This document shows, one piece after another, positions 53,008 through 62,389 of a DNA stretch of 64,000 bases; position 1 is the first letter of the stretch; each line of letters begins with the position of its first letter. The stretch spans positions 1-64,000 of the forward strand of contig JAFRIV010000047.1 in the NCBI GenBank assembly GCA_017432615.1. Reading direction: 5' to 3'. Below the pieces are notes generated by a model. It was not told the origin of the DNA. It was given only the letters and a program-made list of their open reading frames with translations, and ran no database searches. The position numbers were made by a program, and so were the translations under genes. This DNA comes from Oscillospiraceae bacterium (GTDB lineage Bacteria; Bacillota; Clostridia; Oscillospirales; Oscillospiraceae).

Positions 53008-54060
53008 ATGAAAAAGTTTCTCGCAATGGTACTTGCACTGTGCATGATCTTTGCACTGTGCGCAATTTCTGCTTCGGCAGAAGGCGAAACGATCGGCGTT
53101 TCCATGCCGACGAAGGACCTCCAGCGTTGGAACCAGGATGGCGAAAACATGAAGAATATGTTCGAGGAAGCTGGCTTCGCCGTTGACCTGCAGTTCGCTT
53201 CCAACGACGTTCAGCAGCAGCTCAACCAGGTCACCAACATGATCAACAACGGCTGCAGCGTCATTGTGATTGCAGCAGTTGAAGGCTCCTCCCTCGGCTC
53301 CGCTTTGGATCTTGCCAAGGAAAAGGGCATCCCCGTGATCGCCTATGACCGTCTCCTGATGGAGTCTGACGCAGTTTCCTACTATGCAACCTTTGATAAC
53401 TACATGGTTGGTACCGTTCAGGGCACCTATGTAAAAGAAGCTCTGGATCTTGATAATGCAGAAGGCCCCTTCTACATGGAGATCACCGCCGGTGACCCGG
53501 GCGACAATAATGCCAACTACTTCTACAGCGGCGCTATGGATGTCCTGAAGCCCTACATTGATGCCGGCAAGCTGGTCATCAAATCCGGCCAGATTGAATT
53601 CACCGATGTTGCCACTCCAACATGGAAGACCGAAGTTGCCCAGACCCGTGCAAGCAGCATTCTTTCCTCTTTCTATGCAGATGGCTCCAACATTGATGTG
53701 TGGCTCTGCTCCAATGACTCCACCGCTCTCGGTGTAACCAACGCCCTCGATGACAACTATGATGGCGAGTGGCCCATCATCACCGGTCAGGACTGCGACA
53801 TCTCCAACGTGAAGAACATGATCGCAGGCAAACAGAGCATGTCCGTCTTCAAAGACACTCGTACTCTCGCAGCACAGGTCGTGAAGATGGTCGGCCAGAT
53901 CCTGGCTGGGGAAGAGGTCGATGTCAACGACACCGAGACCTATGACAACAACAAGATCGTTGTTCCGTCTTTCCTTTGTGAGCCTGTTTTCGCCGATGTG
54001 AACAACTATGCAGAGCTGCTGCTCGATTCCGGCTACTACACGGCCGATCAGCTGCAGTAA
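53008..54060 (+). CDS. Sugar-binding protein, ChvE/XylF type
   Basis: A 350-residue periplasmic-binding protein of the ChvE group, which binds several aldoses such as galactose, arabinose and xylose. Signal peptide 1-23 ending ISASA, no lipobox. Family features are IGVSMPTKDLQRWNQDGENM, GIPVIAYDRLLMESDAV, YYATFDNYMVGTVQG and PIITGQDCDISNVKNMIAGK. AGAAGGAGAAAGC precedes the ATG. It heads a seven- to eight-gene operon and is followed by a stem-loop. Confidence 0.92.
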   Translation: MKKFLAMVLALCMIFALCAISASAEGETIGVSMPTKDLQRWNQDGENMKNMFEEAGFAVDLQFASNDVQQQLNQVTNMINNGCSVIVIAAVEGSSLGSALDLAKEKGIPVIAYDRLLMESDAVSYYATFDNYMVGTVQGTYVKEALDLDNAEGPFYMEITAGDPGDNNANYFYSGAMDVLKPYIDAGKLVIKSGQIEFTDVATPTWKTEVAQTRASSILSSFYADGSNIDVWLCSNDSTALGVTNALDDNYDGEWPIITGQDCDISNVKNMIAGKQSMSVFKDTRTLAAQVVKMVGQILAGEEVDVNDTETYDNNKIVVPSFLCEPVFADVNNYAELLLDSGYYTADQLQ

Positions 54061-54094
54061 TCCAGCAAAATAACCAGAATATACTGTAGCATAA

Positions 54095-54131
54095 AAACGA
54101 TGCAGGTGGGCGATGCTCGCCTGCATCGTTT
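54095..54131 (+). terminator. Intercistronic stem-loop after the ChvE-type gene
   Basis: AAACGATGCAGGTG (54095-54108) pairs with CGCCTGCATCGTTT (54118-54131). It lies 35 bases after the stop codon and before the ATPase gene, as in the other importer operons. Confidence 0.75.
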
Positions 54132-54173
54132 CCCAAGAGGAATACAATCATTCCGTAAAGCTGGAGGAGAGTC

Positions 54174-55718
54174 ATGGCCAAAATTCTGCTGGAAATGAAG
54201 AATATTACAAAGACCTTCCCTGGGGTAAAGGCGCTTGACAACGTGAATCTGCAGGTGGAAGAGGGAGAAATCCACGCCCTCGTGGGGGAAAACGGAGCAG
54301 GGAAATCGACCTTGATGAACGTTTTGAGCGGCATTTATCCCTACGGCACTTACGAAGGGGATATCATTTACAACGGGCAGGTCTGCAAGTTTTCCAATAT
54401 CAAAGATTCCGAAAAACTTGGGATCGTCATTATTCATCAGGAACTGGCGCTGGTCCCGGAGATGACGATCGGCGAAAACATGTATCTGGGCAATGAATGC
54501 GGACATAAATTCGCCATTGACTGGAATAAGACCTATTCCGAAGCCGATAAATATTTGAAGATGGTCGGCCTCGAAGAAAGCTCCAAAATTCAGGTAAAAA
54601 CCATTGGCACAGGCAAGCAGCAACTGGTTGAAATTGCAAAAGCCCTTGCAAAAAACGCAAAGCTGCTGATCCTGGATGAACCTACATCCTCTTTGAACGA
54701 AGAAGATTCCCGCGCATTGCTTGACCTAATGCTCAGCTTTAAGAAGCAGGGGATGACGATGATCATCATCACCCATAAGCTGAATGAGGTTTCCTATGTG
54801 GCGGATAAAATAACAGTGGTCCGTGACGGATCGACAATTGAAACCATCGACAACCACGGCAAAGAACCCGTCAGTGAAGACAGGATTATACGCGGTATGG
54901 TCGGCCGTGAGCTCACCAACCGCTTTCCGAAGCGCGAAAACATCAAGATAGGCGATATCAAAATGGAGGTCGACCACTGGACGGTGCACCATCCGCTGTA
55001 TCCTGAGCGCAAAGTGGTGGACGATGTTTCCATGTATGTGCGGCAGGGAGAAGTGGTAGGCATTTACGGTCTGATGGGCGCCGGGCGTACAGAGCTTGCC
55101 ATGAGTATCTTCGGCCAGAGCTACGGTGTGAATTTCTCCGGCGAACTGAAGCTGGACGGGAAACATGTGAAGCTTCGCAAAAGTGAGGCAGACGCCATCC
55201 GACACAAGATTGCCTATGTGACGGAAGACAGGAAAGGAAATGGTCTGGTGCTGTCCCAGTCCATCAAAGTCAACACGTCCCTGGCAAATCTCGGGGCTAT
55301 TTCAAACCGTTCCGTGATCGACGGAGATAAGGAATATGCCGTTGCGGAGGAATACAGGGAAAAACTGAAAATCAAAACACCGTCTGTGGAGCAGCTCGTC
55401 GGCAATCTTTCCGGCGGCAACCAACAGAAAGTGCTTTTGGCAAAATGGATGTTTGCCGAGCCGGATGTCCTTCTTTTGGATGAACCCACCCGTGGTATCG
55501 ACGTCGGCGCAAAGTACGAGATCTACTGTATCATCAACGATCTTGCCGCTGCCGGGAAGTGCGTCGTGTTGATCTCCTCTGAACTCCCCGAGGTCCTGGG
55601 TATGAGTGATCGTATCTATATCATGAATGAAGCCAGGATCGTCGGCGAGATGAAAGCGGAAGAGGCGACGCAGGAGAACATCATGGCAGTCATTCTGAAA
55701 TCAGGAAGGGGTGTGTGA
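54174..55718 (+). CDS. Sugar ABC importer ATPase, GguA/XylG type (double domain)
   Basis: A 514-residue ATPase with two ABC domains: GENGAGKST (about 39-47), [13 protein letters not shown], and in the second half [24 protein letters not shown] and [14 protein letters not shown]. Best matches by pattern are GguA, XylG and MmsA (multiple monosaccharide importers). GGAGGAGAG precedes the ATG. It would energise the two permeases encoded next. Confidence 0.93.
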   Translation: MAKILLEMKNITKTFPGVKALDNVNLQVEEGEIHALVGENGAGKSTLMNVLSGIYPYGTYEGDIIYNGQVCKFSNIKDSEKLGIVIIHQELALVPEMTIGENMYLGNECGHKFAIDWNKTYSEADKYLKMVGLEESSKIQVKTIGTGKQQLVEIAKALAKNAKLLILDEPTSSLNEEDSRALLDLMLSFKKQGMTMIIITHKLNEVSYVADKITVVRDGSTIETIDNHGKEPVSEDRIIRGMVGRELTNRFPKRENIKIGDIKMEVDHWTVHHPLYPERKVVDDVSMYVRQGEVVGIYGLMGAGRTELAMSIFGQSYGVNFSGELKLDGKHVKLRKSEADAIRHKIAYVTEDRKGNGLVLSQSIKVNTSLANLGAISNRSVIDGDKEYAVAEEYREKLKIKTPSVEQLVGNLSGGNQQKVLLAKWMFAEPDVLLLDEPTRGIDVGAKYEIYCIINDLAAAGKCVVLISSELPEVLGMSDRIYIMNEARIVGEMKAEEATQENIMAVILKSGRGV

Positions 55719-55721
55719 CCG

Positions 55722-57023
55722 GTGAACGAGAAAGCAGTGGGGTCTTCTGCCGGGAAGCAGTCATTCTCGGATCTCATGCAGAAGTACAAAATCGGTGAAT
55801 TCTTACGAAAATACACCATGATCATAGCACTGGTCGTTGTAACCATTGTTTTTGCCACCTGGAAGGGCAAGGAAGGGATGATCCTCCTGCCTTCCAACAT
55901 TACCGGTCTGATTGCTGAAAACGCGTATGTGTTTGTGCTGGCAACCGGTATGCTAATGTGCATCCTCACCGGCGGCAACATCGACCTGTCTGTCGGGTCG
56001 GTGGTCTGCTTTACGGCCGCCGTCGGCTGTGTGATGATGGCCTCCGGCATCAACATGTGGCTGACAGTTCTGGTTATGCTGCTGATCGGTCTGGCCATCG
56101 GCGTTTTTCAAGGGTTCTGGATCGCCAAACTGCGGGTCCCTGCCTTTATCGCCACCCTCGCCGGGATGTATGCCTTCCGCGGTTTCTCCAATGTGGTGCT
56201 GAACGGCTACCGTGTGGATATTACCAACCAGAGCTTTCTTCAGCTCTTTGGCAACGGTAAAACCAGCTATATCCCAGACGTGATGCGCAGCGTCTTCCCA
56301 AATCTCGAAGGCATCTTCACCAAGGAAAATGCCTTCCTAGTCAAACTGATTGGGGAGAACTTTGTTGAAAAATTCAATGTAACCTGCATGAGCATCGGCA
56401 TTGCCGCAGCCATCGTCTTTATCCTGGTGAAGATCCGCAAGATCCTAATCCAGAAGAAGCTGGGGATCAGCCAGTCCATCCCGGGGCAGATCATCACGAT
56501 GGTCCTGGTCTCCGCCTTGACGCTCTGGATAGCCTACAAGCTCAGTTGCTACCGCGGCTTCCCGATGGTGCTGATCTGGATCATCCTGGTGCTCGGCCTG
56601 TATGCCTATATTACTACAAAAACGGCCATCGGCCGTCATCTGTATGCCGTAGGCGGCAATGAAAAGGCAACAGCCCTCTCCGGCGTCAAAACCCGCAATG
56701 TCTACTGGTTTGCCTATGCCAACATCGGCCTGCTGGCAGGACTGGCAGGGATCCTGACGGCCGGCCGTGCAAAGGGCATCGACCCTGTCTACGGAGAAGG
56801 CTATGAAATGGATGCCATCGCTTCCTGCTTTATCGGCGGTGCTTCAGCCTACGGCGGGACCGGCAAGGTCTCCGGAATGATCATTGGTGCCACGTTGATG
56901 GGCGTCATCAACAAAGGCATGATCATCGTCGGCGTTGATGCCAACTATCAGAAGGTAGTTAAAGGCATCGTGCTGTTGATTGCCGTTATGTTTGATGTGC
57001 TGTCCAAACGGCAGAAGCGATAA
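55722..57023 (+). CDS. Sugar ABC permease, GguB/MmsB type (first)
   Basis: A 433-residue permease with 10-12 helices. ENAYVFVLATGMLMCILTGG, GNIDLSVGSVVCF and VPAFIATLAGMYAFRGFSN mark the MmsB/GguB group, as does the C-terminal GGASAYGGTGKVSGMIIGA. Translation begins at GTG 55722, three bases after the ATPase stop, with AGGAAGGGGTG upstream. A closely related second permease follows. Confidence 0.92.
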   Translation: MNEKAVGSSAGKQSFSDLMQKYKIGEFLRKYTMIIALVVVTIVFATWKGKEGMILLPSNITGLIAENAYVFVLATGMLMCILTGGNIDLSVGSVVCFTAAVGCVMMASGINMWLTVLVMLLIGLAIGVFQGFWIAKLRVPAFIATLAGMYAFRGFSNVVLNGYRVDITNQSFLQLFGNGKTSYIPDVMRSVFPNLEGIFTKENAFLVKLIGENFVEKFNVTCMSIGIAAAIVFILVKIRKILIQKKLGISQSIPGQIITMVLVSALTLWIAYKLSCYRGFPMVLIWIILVLGLYAYITTKTAIGRHLYAVGGNEKATALSGVKTRNVYWFAYANIGLLAGLAGILTAGRAKGIDPVYGEGYEMDAIASCFIGGASAYGGTGKVSGMIIGATLMGVINKGMIIVGVDANYQKVVKGIVLLIAVMFDVLSKRQKR

Positions 57024-57041
57024 CACAGCGAGGAGGATTCT

Positions 57042-58214
57042 ATGATGGATAATAAATCAATTCGTGCCGCGCTGAAGAAAAACGCAATGCTAATTATTCT
57101 GCTGCTGGTATACCTGTTTTTCCTAGTGCTTACCAAAGGCAGCATATTCAACCCCTCCAGCTTTACGGAACTGATCAACCAGAATGCCTATGTGTACATC
57201 CTCGGCGTCGGTATGCTGATGTGCATGCTCACCGGCGGCAATATTGACCTGAGCTGCGGTGCTTTTGTGTGCCTGTTGGGTGCTTTCGGCGGCGTGTTCA
57301 TGATCGTCCGGGGGATGGAGCCCGGAGTTTCCATCCTGCTGATGCTGCTCATCGGCATTGCGTACGGCATTTTTCTTGGCTTTCTGATCGCCTATGTGCA
57401 TATCCCGCCCTGGATTGCCACCCTGGCCGGATATCTGGCTTTTCGCGGTCTGGGCACTTCGATACTTTCCAGCAATTCCAAAACCGGTTCTCTGGCTCCT
57501 TTCCCGGTGAGCTTCCAGAATATCTTCTACGGCCGTATCTTCCCTACGGAGAAAGGCGTGTTTAACGTACCATGCCTTGTGTTCGGCATGTTGGCGGCGG
57601 CTGCCGTGGTGCTGATTATTTTCCTCAGCAGAAGAAGCCGGCTTGCCAAAGGCTATGAGGCAGATTCCGTCCGCAATGCAACTGTTAAAAGCGTGCTCAG
57701 CGCTGCAGTAATCATCCTTGTGATGACGAAGCTTTCTTTAGACGGCGGCATCCCAACAACCCTGCTCTGGGTGGCTGGCATCGTTCTTATCTACAGCTTT
57801 ATCACCAGCAAAACAACGGTCGGCCGTCACTTCTATATAGTCGGCGGAAACATGGAAACCGCCCGTCTCTCCGGTGTGAATACCCGCAGGATCATGTTCC
57901 TGGCCTATCTGAATATGGCAGTCCTCACGGCCATTGCCACGTTTACGGTTATTGCCCGTTCCCAATCGGCCTATGCCGATGTGGGCAAGAACTTTGAAAT
58001 GGATGCCATTTCCGCTTGTGTGGTGGGCGGCGTCTCTGCAAGCGGCGGTGCAGGCTCAGTTTTCGGCATGGTGGTTGGTGCTACACTGATCGGTATCATC
58101 AACCTGGGTATGAGTCTCATAAGCCTGGATGCCAACTATCAGCGAGTCGTAAAAGGTTTTGTTCTTCTGGCGGCCGTGGTGTTTGATATCCTCTCTAAGA
58201 AAAGGGATACCTGA
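57042..58214 (+). CDS. Sugar ABC permease, GguB/MmsB type (second)
   Basis: A 390-residue paralogue of the preceding permease: NQNAYVYILGVGMLMCMLTGG, GNIDLSCGAFVCLLGAFGG, IPPWIATLAGYLAFRGLGT and GGVSASGGAGSVFGMVVGA align motif by motif, with about 40 residues fewer, mostly in the middle loop. Most importers of this class use one permease as a homodimer; two tandem genes point to a heterodimer. GAGGAGG precedes the ATG. Confidence 0.92.
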   Translation: MMDNKSIRAALKKNAMLIILLLVYLFFLVLTKGSIFNPSSFTELINQNAYVYILGVGMLMCMLTGGNIDLSCGAFVCLLGAFGGVFMIVRGMEPGVSILLMLLIGIAYGIFLGFLIAYVHIPPWIATLAGYLAFRGLGTSILSSNSKTGSLAPFPVSFQNIFYGRIFPTEKGVFNVPCLVFGMLAAAAVVLIIFLSRRSRLAKGYEADSVRNATVKSVLSAAVIILVMTKLSLDGGIPTTLLWVAGIVLIYSFITSKTTVGRHFYIVGGNMETARLSGVNTRRIMFLAYLNMAVLTAIATFTVIARSQSAYADVGKNFEMDAISACVVGGVSASGGAGSVFGMVVGATLIGIINLGMSLISLDANYQRVVKGFVLLAAVVFDILSKKRDT

Positions 58215-58217
58215 GCA

Positions 58218-58481
58218 TTGAACGGCAAGAAAACAAGAGCGAGCCTGTTTGTCCTGGTGGCAGCTTATCTGATCTATCTCTGTTATGGCCTGTTTCAGGG
58301 CAGGTTGGATGCCTCCACAACTATGTCGTCTTGGGTGCGTTATGCAAGTATCGGCGTGTTTGTGGTTTCAGCCGTTGTGCTGGCTGTCTATGCCTTCTGC
58401 CTGTGGAAACAGGGGGAAGCGGAAGAAAAAGCTTTGCAGCAGCAGGCAGAGGAAGCCGGGCAGCAGGACGAAATGAATTGA
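58218..58481 (+). CDS. Small two-helix membrane protein in sugar operon
   Basis: An 87-residue protein starting at TTG 58218, three bases after the permease stop. Two helices (about 9-27 and 40-65) are followed by a Glu/Gln/Ala-rich cytoplasmic tail. It is not assigned to a family. Position suggests an accessory to the importer. The weak start and short length lower certainty, but the frame and spacing to xylB (23 bases) are consistent with a gene. Confidence 0.65.
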   Translation: MNGKKTRASLFVLVAAYLIYLCYGLFQGRLDASTTMSSWVRYASIGVFVVSAVVLAVYAFCLWKQGEAEEKALQQQAEEAGQQDEMN

Positions 58482-58504
58482 TCTTACAATCGAGGTAAAA
58501 GTGT

Positions 58505-59983
58505 ATGCTTACTATTGGTATTGATCTGGGCACTTCGGCAGTCAAGCTTTTGCTGATGGACGGGGAGGGCAAGATCCTTAATGTGCTATCCCGCGAGTAT
58601 CCGCTCAGTTTCCCGCATCCCGGTTGGTCCGAGCAGGATCCGGACGACTGGATTCGTGAAACCTGGACCGGCATCCGGGAACTGATTTCCGGATTTGACG
58701 CCTCACAGATCGGTGGCATCGGCGCCGGAGGTCAGATGCACGGGCTCGTCGTACTGGATGAAAATGATCAGGTGATCCGTCCGGCAATCCTGTGGAACGA
58801 TGGGAGGACGGCTGACGAGGTAGACTTTCTCAACGATGAGATTGGCAAAGAAAAACTTTCCGCTATGACGGCGAATATTGCTTTCGCCGGTTTCACCGCG
58901 CCAAAGCTGCTTTGGATGAAGAAAAATGAGCCTGAGAACTTTGCGCGTATCCGCAAGATCATGCTTCCGAAGGACTATGTCAATTATCGGCTGTCCGGCG
59001 TGCACTGCACGGATTATTCCGACGCCTCCGGCATGCTCCTGCTGGATGTGAAAAACAAGTGCTGGTCGGAAGAAATGCTCTCTCTCTGCGGTCTCACAAA
59101 AGCGCAGATGCCGCAGCTCTTTGAAAGCTATGAACCTGTCGGCACCATCCTGCCTTCCGTCGCCTCTGTGCTCGGCCTGCCCCAGAACGTCGTGATTGCG
59201 GCCGGTGCCGGGGACAATGCTGCCGCGGCCATCGGCACAGGCACGGTAGGGGAAGGCGGCTGCAATATCTCCGTCGGCACTTCCGGCACCATCTTTATCT
59301 CCAGTGAACACTTCGGTGTGGATAAAAACAATGCTCTGCATTCCTTCGCTCATGCCGACGGGAACTATCATCTGATGGGTGTCGTGCTCTCAGCGGCCTC
59401 CTGCAACAAGTGGTGGATGGAAGAGATCCTGAAAACAGGTGATTTCTCCGGTGAACAGAAAGCCATTACCCCGGACAAGCTTGGCAGAAATCATGTCTTC
59501 TTCCTGCCCTATCTGATGGGCGAGCGTTCTCCTATTAACGACACCAATGCCCGCGGCACCTTCATCGGCCTGACGATGGACAATACCCGTGCCGACATGA
59601 CATTGGCTGTCCTGGAAGGCGTTGCTTTTGCCATCCGGGATTCTCTGGAAATCGCACGTTCCCTCGGTAACACTATCACCAGCAGCCGCATCTGCGGCGG
59701 CGGAGCAAAAAGCCCGTTGTGGCGCAAGATCTTTGCCAACGTCTGCAACATCAATATCGAGTCCATTGCGGCGGAAGAAGGCCCGGGTTACGGCGGGGCA
59801 ATGCTGGCTATGGTTGCCTGCGGGGAATACCCCAACGTAAAAACCATTGCGGAAAAGTTTGTTCAGGTGACTGCCGTTGAAAAACCGGATCCGTCCCTTG
59901 TATCCCTGTATGAAGACCGCTATCAGCGCTTCAAAGCAATCTATCCGTCGGTAAAGAAACTGTTCCCCATGTTGATCGGTTGA
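58505..59983 (+). CDS. xylB: Xylulokinase (FGGY family)
   Basis: A 492-residue kinase that phosphorylates D-xylulose or a similar ketopentose. GIDLGTSAVKLLLMDGEGK at the N-terminus is the phosphate-1 region; GAGGQMHGLVVLDE is diagnostic for xylulokinases; AGAGDNAAAAIGTG and CGGGAKSPLWRKIFAN complete the ATP site. Full length. Product would enter the pentose phosphate pathway. Upstream of DUF4867 and the isomerase. Confidence 0.93.
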   Translation: MLTIGIDLGTSAVKLLLMDGEGKILNVLSREYPLSFPHPGWSEQDPDDWIRETWTGIRELISGFDASQIGGIGAGGQMHGLVVLDENDQVIRPAILWNDGRTADEVDFLNDEIGKEKLSAMTANIAFAGFTAPKLLWMKKNEPENFARIRKIMLPKDYVNYRLSGVHCTDYSDASGMLLLDVKNKCWSEEMLSLCGLTKAQMPQLFESYEPVGTILPSVASVLGLPQNVVIAAGAGDNAAAAIGTGTVGEGGCNISVGTSGTIFISSEHFGVDKNNALHSFAHADGNYHLMGVVLSAASCNKWWMEEILKTGDFSGEQKAITPDKLGRNHVFFLPYLMGERSPINDTNARGTFIGLTMDNTRADMTLAVLEGVAFAIRDSLEIARSLGNTITSSRICGGGAKSPLWRKIFANVCNINIESIAAEEGPGYGGAMLAMVACGEYPNVKTIAEKFVQVTAVEKPDPSLVSLYEDRYQRFKAIYPSVKKLFPMLIG

Positions 59984-60038
59984 ATTAATTTTAATAACCC
60001 CGGGCAAGGTTTGCCCCTGGAAAGAGAGGAAAAGAAAC

Positions 60039-60677
60039 GTGAAGATTTTTTCTGTCTATGACAAAGAATTTGTCCCTTATGGCCGTGTGATCGAAGGCTA
60101 CGATCTCGCCCAGCTTCTCGAAACGCTGGACGCCATCTCTCCGTTGCCCGAAAAAGGCACCCAATATGTCGCTTCCAACGAAACGCTGGAAGCACTACCC
60201 GTTGCCGGCCTGTTCGCTTCCAATGAATACGGCGGCATGCCGATTCAACTCGGTTGGTGCAACGGCCACAACACACGCCTCAACTGCCTGGAATACCATC
60301 GCGACAGCGAGGTAAACCTCGGTACGACTGACTTCATCCTTCTGCTCGCCAAAATGGATGATATTGAAAACGGCTTGCTGGATACTGCCAGAGTAAAGGC
60401 TTTCCGCTGTCCGGCAGGCGTCCCGGTAGAAGTGTTCGGCACCTCTCTTCATTATGCACCCTGCAGTGCCGCACCGGGTGCAGGCTTCAAAGTGCTGGTC
60501 ATCCTGCCCAGGGGCACCAACGGCCCGAAGCCGGAGATCGCCCCCCTTAATGCTGAAGACAAACTTCTCTGGGCCTGCAACAAATGGCTGCTTGCCCATC
60601 CGGAGAGCAACGAGGCCGCAAAAGGCGCTCAGTGTGCCCTCACCGGTGAAAATATCGACATCGCCCCTGATCTGTAA
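60039..60677 (+). CDS. DUF4867 family protein, possible cupin
   Basis: A 212-residue DUF4867 protein. The conserved centre is LGWCNGHNTRLNCLEYHRDSEV in short form: NGHNTRLNCLEYHR, then LGTTDFILLLAKMDD and HYAPCSAAPGAGFKVLVILP. Spaced His and Glu residues suggest a metal-binding cupin such as sugar isomerases or epimerases. It occurs between a kinase and an isomerase gene, consistent with a step on a ketose or aldose. GTG start with AGAGAGGAAAAG upstream. Biochemical role not established. Confidence 0.82.
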   Translation: MKIFSVYDKEFVPYGRVIEGYDLAQLLETLDAISPLPEKGTQYVASNETLEALPVAGLFASNEYGGMPIQLGWCNGHNTRLNCLEYHRDSEVNLGTTDFILLLAKMDDIENGLLDTARVKAFRCPAGVPVEVFGTSLHYAPCSAAPGAGFKVLVILPRGTNGPKPEIAPLNAEDKLLWACNKWLLAHPESNEAAKGAQCALTGENIDIAPDL

Positions 60678-60715
60678 TTCCATAGTATTTTATAATAGAA
60701 AGGACTATTAACATC

Positions 60716-62191
60716 ATGCAGAATATTCCGGAAGTAAAACTCGGCATCATTGCCGTCAGCAGAGACTGTTTCCCCATCAACCTGTCCATCCGCCGCAGAG
60801 AGGCTATTGTAAAGGCGTATGACGGCGACCTTTACGAATGCCCTGTCACTGTGGAAAATGAAAAGGACATGCTTGCCGCTGTGGCAGATGTCAAAGCGGC
60901 AGGCTGCAACGCGCTGACGGTCTTCCTCGGCAACTTCGGCCCGGAGACGCCTGAGACGCTCATCGCGAAAGAATTTGACGGCCCGGTCATGTACATTGCC
61001 GCCGCTGAAGGCGATGGCGACCTGATCAACGGCCGTGGCGACGCTTACTGCGGCATGCTCAACTGCTCCTATAACCTCGGCATGCGCCACCTCAAGGGAT
61101 ATATCCCGTCCTATCCGGTGGTCACGGCGGAAGAAGCCGCTGCCGAAATGAAGAAGTTCATCCCTATCGCCCGTGCTATCCTCGGTGTTTCGAACCTGAA
61201 GATCATCACCTTCGGCCCGCGCCCGCAAGACTTCTTTGCCTGCAATGCACCCATCAAGGGGCTATATGAACTCGGCGTCGAGATCGAAGAGAACTCCGAA
61301 CTCGACCTGTACGTTTCCTACAAGGCCCATGCAGGGGATGAGAGAATCCCCGCTGTCTGCGAAGACATGAAGGCCGAAATGGGAGAAGGCAGATACTATC
61401 CCGACATGCTTGAACGCATGGCACAGTTTGAACTCACCCTTCTTGACTGGGCGGAAAATCATAAGGGTGCCCGCAAGTATGTTGCCTTTGCCGACAAATG
61501 CTGGCCTGCCTTCCCGGAGCAGTTCGGCTTTGAGCCCTGCTATGTGAACTCTCGTCTGGCCTCCCGCGGCATTCCTGTTTCCTGCGAAGTCGATATTTAC
61601 GGTGCCCTGAGTGAGTACATCGGCTCCTGCATCTCCGCCGATGCCGTCACCCTTTTGGACATCAACAACTCCGTGCCTGCCTCTCTTTGGGAGAAGGAGA
61701 TCCGCGGCAAGTTCGACTATGCCCTTACGGATACCTTCATGGGCTTCCACTGCGGCAACACCCCGTCCTGCAAGATGTGCGGCGACAGAGCCATCAAGTA
61801 TCAGCTTATCCAGCACCGTCTCCTTGAGCCGGAAGGAAGCGAGCCTGACTTCACCCGCGGCACGCTGGAAGGCGACATTGCAGCTTCCGATATCACCTTC
61901 TACCGTCTCCAGTGCGACAGCGAAGGCACCGTACGCGCCTACATCGCCGAGGGCGAAGTTCTCCCCGTGGCAACGGGCAGCTTCGGCGGCATCGGCATTT
62001 TCGCTATCCATGAAATGGGCCGCTTCTATCGCCATGTCCTCGTCCAGAAGCGCTACCCGCATCACGGCGCAGTAGCCTTCGGCCATGTTGGCAGGTCTCT
62101 GTTTGAAGTCTTCAAATACTTCGGCGTGGCAGACGTCGCCTACAACCAGCCCAAGTCCCTCCCGTACCCGACGGAGAATCCGTTCGCCTGA
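60716..62191 (+). CDS. L-fucose/arabinose isomerase-family protein
   Basis: A 491-residue aldose-ketose isomerase of the FucI/AraA fold. Likely metal-binding residues sit in VSCEVDIYGALSEYIG (Glu, Asp) and FMGFHCGNTPSC (His); GNFGPETPETLIA and GSFGGIGIFAIHEMGRFYRH are other conserved stretches. True FucI is about 590 residues, so this is the shorter branch whose substrate is uncertain (L-fucose, D-arabinose, D-xylose or L-arabinose). With xylulokinase next to it, a pentose is likely. Last gene before a strong terminator. Confidence 0.87.
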   Translation: MQNIPEVKLGIIAVSRDCFPINLSIRRREAIVKAYDGDLYECPVTVENEKDMLAAVADVKAAGCNALTVFLGNFGPETPETLIAKEFDGPVMYIAAAEGDGDLINGRGDAYCGMLNCSYNLGMRHLKGYIPSYPVVTAEEAAAEMKKFIPIARAILGVSNLKIITFGPRPQDFFACNAPIKGLYELGVEIEENSELDLYVSYKAHAGDERIPAVCEDMKAEMGEGRYYPDMLERMAQFELTLLDWAENHKGARKYVAFADKCWPAFPEQFGFEPCYVNSRLASRGIPVSCEVDIYGALSEYIGSCISADAVTLLDINNSVPASLWEKEIRGKFDYALTDTFMGFHCGNTPSCKMCGDRAIKYQLIQHRLLEPEGSEPDFTRGTLEGDIAASDITFYRLQCDSEGTVRAYIAEGEVLPVATGSFGGIGIFAIHEMGRFYRHVLVQKRYPHHGAVAFGHVGRSLFEVFKYFGVADVAYNQPKSLPYPTENPFA

Positions 62192-62216
62192 CAGTTGCCT
62201 TTTCCGGATGAACCTC

Positions 62217-62248
62217 CCCGGTGTGCCCAACGGCACACCGGGTTTTTT
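62217..62248 (+). terminator. Terminator of the ChvE-type operon
   Basis: CCCGGTGTGCC (62217-62227) and GGCACACCGGG (62232-62242) form a perfect 11-base-pair stem around CAAC, followed by TTTTTT. Confidence 0.9.
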
Positions 62249-62389
62249 GCCTGTTCTGAAAATTCAGAGATATGACTTGCCATGTGTACAGAAAACATGC
62301 TATATTGCTTTGTGAAAACAAACGGAATGACGTTGGGTATCAAACAGAGCCTTACCAAAAACAGAACAGAAGGGGGAAACGGCAGGAGG

